Source: Onchocerca lupi (lineage: Eukaryota > Nematoda > Chromadorea > Rhabditida > Onchocercidae). From it: a stretch of 64,000 nt of DNA. Location: NCBI GenBank assembly GCA_028564675.1, contig JAOVVO010000124.1, positions 83,501 to 147,500 of the forward strand. The letters are read 5' to 3'. A program made the translations under genes and the position numbers. This document shows, in pieces, positions 50,828 to 61,645 of this stretch (position 1 is its first letter; every line of letters begins with the position of its first letter). A model generated the notes under the pieces. It was not told the origin of the DNA and searched no databases. It saw only the letters and a list, made by a program, of their open reading frames with translations.

Positions 50828-50849
50828 ATATAGATTAGCTAATCTATAT
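50828..50849. repeat. 22-bp perfect palindrome
   Basis: ATATAGATTAG followed at once by its reverse complement CTAATCTATAT. It lies near the end of the Helitron remnant that would be its 3' end. Confidence 0.85.
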
Positions 50850-51055
50850 AAATAAGAATATAAATATTCGTTTGTTCGAAATCTTAAATCTCCGAAATTT
50901 CTTAAACAAGCGCCTTATTTATATTGGTCCAAAATCTAGATCCCCGAAAGTTCTTACCTATTGTTTTGAAAATTTGATACAACATTGCATTCGAATACGC
51001 GCACTTTTTTAATATATTTTTTATATACACGCGTTGCTGTAACTCAGTTTTTGTG

Positions 51056-51905
51056 TTAAATGAAAAAAAAAAAAAAAAAAAAGAAAAGACAAAACGCACG
51101 TTTCTTATGTTGGGGAAAACTAATTTCACAATATTTTGTTGCTCCATTGCCTGTGTAGATATAGAGATTGTCTGGTTTGCCGATTCCAGAACATGTAACA
51201 TAAATTGTCCATGTGCGAAGCAATCCGTCTTTAAGTCTAAACCGCACAATTCTAAAGATTGGCCCTGAGTTGATAAGGATTGCAAACGCCAATCGAATTG
51301 AGAATCACAATCTCTTAAATTGAGGGACAACTTTACTTTGAAAACTCCTGTCAAGATTGTTGCTTTTTACGACGTTGCTCATTAATTTTTTTACTGCAAG
51401 CCGCGTGCCGTTGCAAAGTATTGGCTGATTGATATTTCACAACATGATAATTGGCACGTAATTTTCAATTGCAGTGCATGCGATAGCATCGAGTGAATTC
51501 AGAAATTCTGCTTGATAATTAACCGCTTCATCTACTTCCACAGTAGTGACGACGAATTTATATTTAACTGTCTCGCTTTGAATCTTAGACTGAATAATAT
51601 TATTAAGTTCGTAGATTTTTCCAACCACTTCTTCTTTTGACGTTATTAACTCGAATTTCTGCTGCCGTCGAACTGTGATTGTGAAAAAACTGATTAAAAT
51701 TCCACCGCCAAATGCTCAGGAAGTAAGAGGTTTTGCATATCGTTCCAAGATGGATTGCATATGAATGTAATGAATAGGTCTGGACGCGCGTAATGACAAA
51801 CATGCGTAATTGCATCTTCAGCGTACTCATGCATATGACATGGAATGCCTGTATATAAAGATGGCAAAATCGTTTATTTTCCAACGTTGGTTGTATTACC
51901 GTTCA
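51056..51905 (-). pseudogene. degenerate Helitron Rep/helicase remnant
   Basis: On the minus strand, about 51720-51905 reads TILPSLYTGIPCHMHEYAED then AITHVCHYARPDLFITFICN and PSWNDMQNLLLPEH. This is the conserved Helitron Rep N-terminal region (compare HExxQDAMTYVRxYGRPDLFITFTCNP). It jumps directly to a Pif1-type helicase C-terminal part: EFLNSLDAIACTAIENYVPI at about 51440-51510, LCNGTRLAVKKLM, then INKSQGQSLELCGLDL-like residues near 51240 and GKPDNLYIYT near 51160. The pieces lie in different frames with stops, and the Rep catalytic core and helicase motifs I-IV are missing. It is a dead, internally deleted element, not a host Pif1 gene. Confidence 0.85.
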
Positions 51906-51907
51906 GT

Positions 51908-52050
51908 AGATTTTACCATTTTGAAATGCTTCATCATAGCTGAGATATTCCATTTCTTTCTTTTTTTTTTTTTAAATATTTTCAATCATTCATTCTCTTT
52001 TTCGTGCAATTGTGTTGCATTCGAATGCATTAATTATCATGTTTCGGTAA
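51908..52050. repeat. duplicated spacer block, copy 2, right part
   Basis: Resembles 46868-47010, including GAAATGCTTCATCA, the T-rich tract, TTTTCAATCATTCATTCTC and CAATTGTGTTGCATTC. Confidence 0.75.
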
Positions 52051-52254
52051 AATCGAAATATTTTTATAATATAAATATGATGAAATAATCAAAGTATTTC
52101 GCATAGTAGAAACTGCTTTATTTGATATTTGTCAGACAAAGAGATTTTGATTGTTTATTTTATGTCGAAATGTTGACGTCGTGTTGATAAATTTACAAAT
52201 TTTTTTTGCAATCATTCCTTTCAAAATAAAGAAATATAACGGAAATATCATTGA

Positions 52255-52375
52255 ATGATGCACCGGTGATAAAGACATAGAACATATAGGCATCGATAAG
52301 TTTCAGTTTTTTGGACGTTGGCCGCTGGTAATCGTCGAATAAGTTAGCCAATACTGTGATTAATCTCATCGCTGA
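52255..52375 (-). pseudogene. DAD1 exon 1 pseudogene
   Basis: The minus strand reads MRLITVLANLFDDYQRPTSK then KLKLIDAYMFYVFITG, with only one residue changed from DAD1 (Thr to Pro). The start codon and the upstream TTTCAG acceptor are kept. Right after ITG, 19 nt present in the functional copy (44883-44905 region, including the GTAAGT splice donor and the last three codons) are missing. Exons 2 and 3 are absent, so it cannot make DAD1. Confidence 0.9.
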
Positions 52376-52980
52376 TCACTGAAATTAGCATAATTTAAGC
52401 TTTCAGTTCTTCAATATTCAATTATTACTGTTCATTTGACCTTTAGCATACTACGATTTCTTCTCGGATTACAAGCCAAGTTTGGCTGAAAAGGAATGGG
52501 AGAGTAGAACATTTCGGATGGATTATGTTACTGATGACAACGTTTTGCAGGAAACTGAACCCTGTAGGAAGGCTCTTTCGGATTTTACGTCGCAAAAGCC
52601 AACTCATCCATCAAGTTGAGATTAGTTAATGACTTCATCCTCTACCATTTAAATTGATAACATCTGAAGAAGAATGATAACTTCGCCCACGCAAACTGAT
52701 GCATCTACGTTTAAATCCTAACGGTATTTCCCGGTCGGACGCATTGTTATCGGAAATGGATTTTCATCATTGTATTTCATATCGAACTGTTGACGTGATG
52801 AAAGTAAATTCACGTGTTGCAGTTCGCGCGTCTGCGAAATGCAAAGTTGCAATCTTTGTGAGTTGTGCATTTTTAGCAAGTTTTGATTATTTGAGATTTT
52901 TCTGAACTGCAAATTTAACAAATCTGCATATATCTTTGCAAGTAAGATAAAATTTAACATGTTTAGAACTCGATGAATGA
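52376..52980. repeat. duplicated block upstream of DAD1, copy 2
   Basis: Continues the DAD1 duplication. It is near-identical to 45004-45230 through 52600, then diverges, with islands of identity such as ACGGTATTTCCCGG (52730), GGATTTTCAT and CTCGATGAATGA (52970). Confidence 0.75.
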
Positions 52981-52989
52981 ATCTTTGTG

Positions 52990-53085
52990 TGAGAAGGAAG
53001 GGATGGCTGCGTACCATGTAAGAAGCGTGAGAAGGGAAGATGGCTGCGTGATACGTGAGAAGCGTGAGAAAGAAAGGTTGATGCG
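52990..53085. repeat. short direct repeats upstream of the zinc transporter
   Basis: Two and a half copies of a unit of about 35 bp with GGATGGCTGCGT(A/G)...ACGTGAGAAGCGTGAGAA. They are GC-richer than the surroundings and lie about 60 bp before the ZIP7 start. Confidence 0.7.
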
Positions 53086-53110
53086 TTATTCCTTACATTT
53101 ATTTTTCCAG

Positions 53111-53142
53111 AGTTAGAAGCGAACAACTCGAAGACCGTAACC
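53111..53142 (+). promoter_or_regulatory. possible trans-splice acceptor of the zinc transporter
   Basis: TTATTTTTCCAG ends at 53110, leaving a 32-nt leader before the ATG at 53143. Confidence 0.45.
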
Positions 53143-56100
53143 ATGATGCTAAGTATTGTAATTCTGCTTATCCAAATACAGGCTGTTGTTTTGGAATCAA
53201 GTCATCATGCACATAGCCATGATATGGAAACACCACATTACAAATACAGTCGTGAAGCTAATGAAAAAGTAATATTTTTGATGTTGAAATTCGGTTGTTT
53301 ATTTTTTACATTTAATTTTAGCTTAGATTTTGATTTTCATTTCAAATTTTTTTTAAAATTTCAAATAGTCTTCTTTTTTTCTTGTTTAAATGAAACTCAC
53401 AACAACTTATTTAGTACTGAATTTATCTCTTGTTACTTTATGTTGCATTCTTTATCATTGCATCATTCTTTAATTTATTCTGGAGCCAGACTATAATTAA
53501 GATATAAAGATTCAGATGGATATTTCACTCTTATATTTTCTAGCAGTCAGTTCATGATAATCATGGACATTCCCATCAGCATCATCACCATCATCATGAA
53601 CATTTGGAAAAGCACCGCCATACGCATGATCAATATCATTTTGATGAGAACGAACATCATCATGCACATCTCTCCGGTGTTGGTATCTTGTCGTATCTAA
53701 ATATCTTGCCTGGTTTTAGAATCTTGATCGAAATTTTCATACTCTAAATTATACGATATATGAGTACATTATCCACTCATGCCATCTGAGATTCCATTTT
53801 AAAAGATTAGATGATACTTTTTATTATTGTTTCAATATTTAAATCTTGATTTTTTTTTAAATACATATTTTAAGGAGAGTGATCATCATCATCATCATCA
53901 ACAGCATATTAAATCTCGTAAGGAAAGCAAAAGTAATTATAAACCTTATGATCCAAATGGGTAAGTATTTCCAGACTAATTCTAATCATTATTTGTAACT
54001 TTATTCTTTTCACCGGACTTGAACTTCATTCCTATCGAACTACTAAGTCGAATTATGCGAATTATGACTCAAATGTGGTAATATTATAAAATAGATTAGT
54101 TTTAAGTACTAATTTTGCTACAAAATCGATATGAGCGTTTGATAATGTTGATGCAGTAGTAATTTTAATTTTTTTTTCAAACAGCTTTCAAGTATTGAGC
54201 TTGTTTTAAAGAACATTTATGTTGAACAAATCTATTTCCATTCCAGAATTCTATCTTTCATGAATAATTTTCACACACGTCTTTGGGTGTATAGCATTGG
54301 TTCAACGTTGCTAATCAGCTTTATGCCATTTGTTATATTATCAATAATACCTATACAAGTAAGAGATTACTGCATGTTGGATTTTTAGAATGTAACAGTG
54401 ATAATGAGTCTATTTTAGTGCCCTTAAAAAGTTTTTTTGTTAAATGCTTCTTTTTTATTATGGAATTATTAGATTTCTTAAAAGTTTGAGTAGCTTTTTT
54501 CCTCAAAAACGTATTTTCATAAAGTGAAAGTCGAAAAGTAATCAAAATTTTGTATATCTATAGATCCATCAGATTAATAATTCAATGATTTCAGGCGAAT
54601 ACTGCCGAAAGTGAACCAATCTTAAAAGTTCTTTTGAGTTTTGGTTCTGGTGGTTTATTGGGTGATGCATTCCTTCATCTCATTCCACATTCGATACCTT
54701 CTCATCAAGCTGGCCATAGACATTCCCATTCTCATTCACATTCACATGGTGCTTCTGGACATTCACATGGTCCACAGGATATGACTGTTGGAAGTTATGT
54801 GCTAGCTGGTAAGAATCATTTCTGGATTTATTTTTGATCAATTTTCCTTTCTACATTTTGTATTTTCATCATAAAATCCAGCTCGTGGATTTCTCATTAA
54901 ATCTGAAAATATTGGTTGTTTATGCTTCCGACATATATCCGACACACAGAAATGTATGTTGGATATTTCTGATTCGTAATATAAAAATGAAGGCTCAAAC
55001 GAATTTAAAATCGCAAAAAGTAATTATGATTTCCAGGAATATTAGCATTTCTGACAGTTGAGAAACTTGTACGTATTTTGCGAAATAAAAGGATGATTCA
55101 TTCTCATTCACATGATCATAGCTCATCATCTTCGAATGATAAAAAGAAGATTAAGAAGCGAGGAAAAAGTTCCTCAGCTAGTAAGGAAAAAAAATCGGAT
55201 GTTTCATCAGCAGAAGAAGTAAGTATTATATTTACGTAACATTTTTTAATATTTTATTTCACTGAATATCGGAACAATCCTGACGGAAAGCTTTATCATT
55301 TTAAAAGTTTACGGATAGATATTTTCTTTTTCTGCTATTTGGTCCTAAAAAACTTTCAGATAAGTTCAGTTTTTTGGCTAAAAAAAAAAATAATGAATAA
55401 TTAGTTTCATTATTTATTGTAGAGCTTACACAATTGTTCCGATGAAGAGCATTTGATAGAAAATACTACAAACCACGAAACCGGATTCAAAGTAGCAGCA
55501 TATTTAAATCTTGCTGCTGATTTTGCGCATAATTTCACGGACGGTTTAGCAATTGGTGCATCGTTTCTCGCTGGTACTGCAGTTGGTGTCGTAACAATGA
55601 TTACAGTGCTCATACATGAGATACCTCATGAGATTGGCGATTTTGCAATCCTTGTGCAATCTGGTTTCACTAAGAAAAAGGTTAGTAATTTTTTTTTTCT
55701 CGACATAATTATCTTCATTGTTGAATTCGAATGATGCTCAAATAAATGCATATTATTCTGAAATTATTCAAGTTTCATTTAAATTTTTCCAAACAATGCA
55801 AAACGAAGGCATGTTTCTTCTTAATCTTATGAAGTTATTGTAGCCAATCACTGATATTTTAATTGTATATTATTTATTATTCGATATTCATAAAATCAAA
55901 GAGAGTTCATACAATCTCTTTTGGTCATTACAGGCTATGTCTGTTCAACTTTTAACAGCTTTGGGTGCTCTTACTGGTTGTATCATATCATTATGTTCAG
56001 CGAATGCTGACAAATTATCCGATTCAGCTTCATCGAGTTGGGTAAGTTATTCGTTTTTGCACTTTTTTTTTTAGTTCTTAAAAATTTGATGAAACTCTTT

Positions 56101-56493
56101 GTGATTTCATTATCGATAGCTTAACAAACGAGTATATTAAATGGAAAAATATAGAGCAGAATATTTGCCGGTCTGGTGTCATGCATAGAGCCTTTACCAT
56201 GTAACATTGCATCAAACATCTGAACATCCTTATGGTTATTGTTTATAGGATCATTCGTGGTTTAGCTTAGAAAAAGTTTAAATTTAATCCGAGAACTTTC
56301 TATTTTTCGTTTAATTAGATTATCTCTTTGCTTTCAGATACTACCTTTTACTGCTGGTGGATTTATCTATATTGCTACTGTAACAGTTATTCCGGAATTG
56401 CTTGAAAATTCTTCCACTTGGCAAACTATCAAAGAAACAGTGGCTTTGCTAACTGGAATAATACTGATGTATTTGATTGCTGTTTTTGAATGA
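53143..56493 (+). CDS. SLC39A7: ZIP7-type (SLC39A7/KE4) zinc transporter
   Basis: Nine exons: 53143-53268, 53544-53678, 53875-53960, 54247-54358, 54595-54808, 55037-55218, 55423-55680, 55934-56041, 56338-56493; 1377 nt, 458 residues (human ZIP7 469). A signal peptide (MMLSIVILLIQIQAVVLE) is followed by long His-rich lumenal segments (HSHQHHHHHHEH, SDHHHHHQQH). Transmembrane blocks follow, with GGLLGDAFLHLIPH, a His-rich cytoplasmic loop (HRHSHSHSHSHG), HNFTDGLAIGASF and the LIV-1 family metalloprotease-like motif HEIPHEIGDFAILVQSG, then AGGFIYIATVTVIPELL. ZIP7 proteins release zinc from the ER/Golgi into the cytosol. The boundary between exons 2 and 3 (GGT|gttggt to AAG|GAG) is chosen by phase. 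RFC4 follows 0.75 kb downstream on the same strand. Confidence 0.96.
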
Positions 56494-57246
56494 AATAGAA
56501 TATGAAATTAGTACTGCCCATTATTATTGTTTGAAAAAGTTGCTTCTGTATGTTTATCAAATTGTTTATATATTTAATTTATTACATATATTATTTCAGT
56601 GCATTTAATTCAAATTTTAGTTAATTAAACCATATATCTTTCGTCTTCTCATTTTTAAATTTGCCTTATACTATTTGTACTTCTATGTTTGAAATTGTTG
56701 TTCTTTTTGGATTCAAATCGTTGTCTTTTTTGTTCCATTATTGCTTTTTTTGATAAGATATAGGATTGTTGGAATTATATTGAGTAGGAAATTTTTTCTA
56801 GAGTTCATCTCAGTTAATGATGGATATTGAAAGCAGGAGAAATTAGGATTTATTAAATGCTGCCTATGCAACATATCACAGTACATGTGATTTTGACATT
56901 TTTTTCTATTTTTAAATAAATTTTTTGGTTTCGAATAATTGAAATTTTAAATAAACTTCAAAGTTAAATAAATGGTTTAAAGTTTATGCATAGTTGCTGA
57001 ATTTAAAACTTTTGGAAAGGTAAGTCGCAATAATTGTTATATATCACATTTGACATTGGTGACATTTGACGATGAGATTTTTCATAGTTTTGCTGCAGGA
57101 ATGTAGTTATAATTTAGGAATTCAATTCGGAGAAACGAAAATGATGGTTTAGTTCATTTTTACATTTTTTATATTTTTATCTTTTCATTTTTTGGCATTT
57201 AATGTTTCTAAATAGAGTTTTAGACTTAGAACTGCTGAAATCAGAA
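56494..57246. other. ZIP7-RFC4 spacer
   Basis: AT-rich 3' UTR and intergenic sequence with no other gene seen. An AAATCAG lies 2 nt before the RFC4 ATG and may be a trans-splice acceptor. Confidence 0.5.
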
Positions 57247-60200
57247 ATGAATGCATTTTTAAATCGACCGAAAAAGCAGATCAACGCTTCCACGACATTA
57301 ATGGAAGTTCCTTGGGTTGAGAAATAGTATGTTTTGAGAATTATTTAAAGAGTAGTGTTGCTAAATTTCGATTCAGGAATCTCAATAATTCATTACAGAT
57401 GCCATCTGCTTCTTTCTCTCTACCTATTTTCCTTTTATTTTGATTTATCATCCAGATAACGGACTGGAGAAATTTGGATTTAAGAAACTTCATTGATTTA
57501 CTTAATATAGAATATTTTTCAAGTATCATTTGCTGTATTATAATTGATGGAACTTTTAAAAATTTATTCATCTTACTTATTTCTTATTTCAGTCGTCCAC
57601 GGAAAGTTGAGGAAGTGGCTTTTCAAAATGAAGTTGTGTCGGTGCTGAAAAAAGTATTGAGTGGAGCTGATGTAAGTTTTTTTTTGTAGTTTACAAAATT
57701 TTGGTGTATTATGATTAATTCACTTAGCTCTCATGTTTTCTTAATAATGCTATAAAGTATAAATTGATAAAACAGTATAGCAGTAATAATATTTTCCTTT
57801 AAATTAGATAATGAATCAAATGGAATTATCGGGATTCTAATAATTTTTTCGTATTTTTTATTCTGCATTATTATAATAAAGTTGTATTTACGTATGATTA
57901 AATTTTATCGTGTTTTTCAGTTACCAAATTTGTTATTTTATGGACCGCCAGGAACAGGTAAAACATCAGCTGCTATTGCATTATGCCGACAGTTATTCCG
58001 TAATGCGGAAACATATCATGACAGAGTTATGGAAATGAATGCATCTGATGAACGAGGCATTAACATCGTTCGCAGCAAAGTTTGTTTTGGTCTATTTTAA
58101 TATACTCGACTATTTGGTAATTTTATAAATACCGATACAAATCCGCATTAAAATTTGAAGCAAAATTCATTTCATAAACTTATGGATTAAGTAAAATAGC
58201 ATAATTTCCCGATCGTTGTGTTTAATCTCCTTTGTGAATATCCATGGTTCACAATTAATTAATTATCTATAAGAGATGAATTGCATTCTACTGAATAACT
58301 GTGCATGTTTTGTTCCGATTATTTTACACAAATTTATGCTTAATTTTCATTTATAGATAAAGGAATTTGCTCGACGAGCTGTTTCATCACACTTGCCAGA
58401 TGGAAGTCCTGTTGTGGGATTAAAGGTTTCTAATATTTCTTAATATAAGTTATCTAGTTGTCCATTTATTATGAAATTTTCATATGCTTAATTTGATTAG
58501 GAAAGGAAATACGGCGTTTAGCATAATTTAGTCTGAGAATTCTATTATGTTAGTCTAATTGCTTCATGTCTTCAATTTGATTCATTATGAAGGTTTACAT
58601 ATATCTGCCATTACTATCAAGAGTATTTGATGATCTTTTGTGATGTGACCTTTCCAAAAAAGTTATAAATCGAAGCTGTTTGACCTTTCTCTATGCTTAC
58701 TTTTCCAATAACTTGAAATTTAAATTTACGAATGATTAGCAGATTTTTTGATCAGGTGATTATCCTGGATGAAGCAGATGCAATGACGACTCCTGCCCAA
58801 GCAGCTTTACGGCGAACGATGGAAAGAGAATCACGCACTACTCGTTTTTTCCTCATCTGTAATTATATTACAAGAATAATAGATCCGCTCACTTCTCGTT
58901 GTGCCAAATTTCGTTTCAAGTCGATTTCGTCGGAAAGTCAAAGAGAAAGGTTGTCATGATTTTTTAATTTCTATATCATAAAGATATTCTATATCATTTT
59001 GCATAATCATTGTGTTTTTTCACTTTTTATCATTTTGTATAATCACTGTGCTTTACATTCATCTATTCATATTATATATTGCCTTTAACTAAAATTGACA
59101 TAAGGCATCGAAATATTTTAAATATAAAATTAATTTAATTAATTTAGTTTACACTTATTTTGCATGAATATTTTGGGTTTCATTTATTTGTTATGGAATA
59201 AATTCTATTTCACTATCATAAATTTATCAAGTGGAAAATTGGGAACTAGAGATGATAAAGTTTTATGTAGCCCATAATCTTTGTCGTAATTTAATAAATT
59301 TTTTTAATAATCTAATTTCATACCGTCTTAATTTTCGAATTCAGCTTATTTGAATGACAGTAATACATAGGAATTATAGCATCAAAATTGAACGAATTAA
59401 TGATATATTACTAAAATGTTACAGACTTGAATGGATTTGTCAGAATGAAAATGTTGAATTTGACCCATTGGCAATCAATGAATTAATTGATTTATGTGAT
59501 GGTGATATGCGAAAAAGTGTCACTGCATTGCAAGTAAGATGTTAATCTTACTGGCAACAATTATACACCATGTTTATTGATATTTAGCGGATGAACATGA
59601 CCATTTGAGCTCACTCGACAACTGTACATTCATATGCTAGATAAAGAATTTCGGGAATTTGATTTTTTCTCAGGATAAGGGAAAGGAATAAAGCTTTGAA
59701 GTGAGAAGAAAGATCTCGAATAAATGTATCTCTTACGATGGAATTTTCCGAAGTAAATTGATTAATTTTTAAAGATTTTGTTATTTTAAGTCATTTGAAT
59801 TTTTAAATTGTGGATACTCTTTTTATTACAGACAATATCATCATGTCATAAGAAATTAGTTCCGGCTGATGTGCGACAATTTCTTGGATCTGTGCCGGAT
59901 GATGTGGTGGAACAATTCCTTGCTGCATGCAAATCTTTTGATCATAATCAATTGTATGCATGCGTTGAAAGTATTAGGCGAGAAGGCTATGGAGTTTATC
60001 AATTATTGAAGCAATTTTTCTACGTATACTTACATCTTGAGGATCTTAGTGATTTGAATAAAGCTGCCATTTGCGAAAAAATTGGATTAAGTTTTCTTTT
60101 TTTTTTTTCTTCATTAGTTTGCTATGATAGCAACATACTGTGGAACAATCTTCACTTAATATCGAAAGATGATAACAAAACCTAGTCATTTAAATTTTGT

Positions 60201-60495
60201 GCCATAAAACAATTCATTTAGTAAATCATCATGGATTAGTTGTGCCATTCGGTGTATAGCTTTCCCAAACATAACTAATCACTATGCATGATCGTAAATG
60301 AGTCTATTCACTCGTGAAACAGTTCCATTCAATCGATTCATTTGTTAAGCTATTGGTTTTTGTTTAATAAATTATAAGTGTAATTACTGTTTTGTTTAGG
60401 TGTGTGAAATGCGTATTTTGGATGGTGCAAATGAGTTCTTACAATTATTGGATTTTGGTACGGTTGTAATGGAGCAATTCAAAATGTCACTCTAA
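57247..60495 (+). CDS. RFC4: replication factor C subunit 4
   Basis: Clamp-loader AAA+ ATPase subunit that helps load PCNA at primer ends. Exons: 57247-57326, 57593-57671, 57921-58079, 58357-58425, 58756-58949, 59425-59533, 59832-about 60086, 60400-60495, about 346 residues (human 363). Visible motifs: VPWVEKYRPRKVEEVAFQ, Walker A GPPGTGKT (residues 61-68), MNASDERGI, Walker B VIILDEAD (130-137), the arginine-finger SRC motif LTSRCAKFRFK (174 on), GDMRKSVTALQ, and a C-terminus DGANEFLQLLDFG...MEQF like human DGADEHLQLI...VMQQL. The last junction does not fit GT-AG. The only nearby GT (60091) leaves phase 1, while the final exon must be entered in phase 0. Either a non-canonical donor is used or there is a base error. 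Confidence 0.94.
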
Positions 60496-61645
60496 AATAT
60501 TTTTATTTCTTTTACTGTGCAATTTTATGATTTTCTTTTAAAAGAAGAAAAATATGAAAAAGATATATATTTGATAAATTTTTTAATTCCTACATTGGCT
60601 CGTTTATTTGGTTCCTAATCTTAATGCTATTTTATGTTGTCATTGATGAATTCAGTTTGCGTATCAGTTAATTATTTTGAAATCTTCGAAATTGATTTAA
60701 AATAATTAAAATATGATTTTTAAAGATATTTAACAAAGGTGATATCGTTGATTTCAAATTCATCATAACCAGAAGAAACTTATCCATCATTACCTCTTCA
60801 TTCAAGTTTTCATCCATCATTACCTCTTAAATTTTGTTGAGTTTTAACATATTGATACATTGTTAATGTTTTATTTATTTTTTTTTCACTCAACTTGTTA
60901 CAGATATATCAATTATTTACACATTGGCATAACGAAATGGATATAAATTAATATCTGAAGAAAGTATAAAATATTGTTTTCTTTCACATTTTTTCATTTT
61001 TTCGAACTTTATATTCACTAAAATGAAGCAAAATTTAAAAACACATTAAGAATTTTCATTTGATCATTCTTGGATAAGAAATTCAAAAGAATATCCTCTA
61101 TCACTTCTGGAAATTTTGTCACTTATGAAAGCAATCTAAAATCATAGCTCTTTTTGTTTGAAATAGAATTTTTATGGACTAAGTTTCACGAAGCATGATT
61201 ACGCTAACATCATCTGATAATCGGAAATTTGATTGATTAAAAAATTCATGTAGAATTTGATGGAATTGTTTGCTGCTCTTTAGCAACCATCGCATCTTCC
61301 ACACTGAAATAATTTAAAAATGCCCTTCAAGATTACAACAAAGCGTTATTAGCAACAGTAACAAATAAATCAAAAAATTTGAGAATCATTCGGAATAAAT
61401 TTAAAGTATGCTAGAATATATTTGATTGTTTTTGGATTAGATGATTGTTTTCTTTTTTTTTATTGATTAAATTTAACAATTTCAAATTGGATTAAAAAGA
61501 TTGAATTAGTATATTTTAAAAAGTTCGATATCTTTTGTTGATAAATTTGGTAAAAATCCAAATTTTATGGATTTTGTTGAAATTTAATGGACAAGTTAAA
61601 TTATCAACTTAATTCCGAGATTTCGAAATTTTAAATTTTTTAAAT
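60496..61645. other. spacer between convergent RFC4 and LIM-homeobox genes
   Basis: AT-rich 3' sequence of both genes. A minus-strand stretch at about 61253-61302 (acceptor TTTCAG, then VEDAMVAKEQQTIPSNST and a stop) could be a last exon of the LIM-homeobox gene. I could not find an upstream donor with the matching phase. Confidence 0.4.

Larger units (their letters stand above)
50786..51907 (-). mobile_element. Helitron-derived insertion
   Basis: This interval interrupts a spacer that is continuous in the other copy (46840/46868). It contains the Rep/helicase remnant and the 22-bp palindrome. Typical TC...CTRR Helitron ends were not recognised, so the exact borders are inferred from the spacer comparison only. 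Confidence 0.6.

Noticed and set aside
51437..51628. 63-codon minus-strand frame considered as a host gene exon
   Set aside because: Its sequence and neighbours are the Helitron helicase C-terminal region with frameshifts, so it is part of a dead element.
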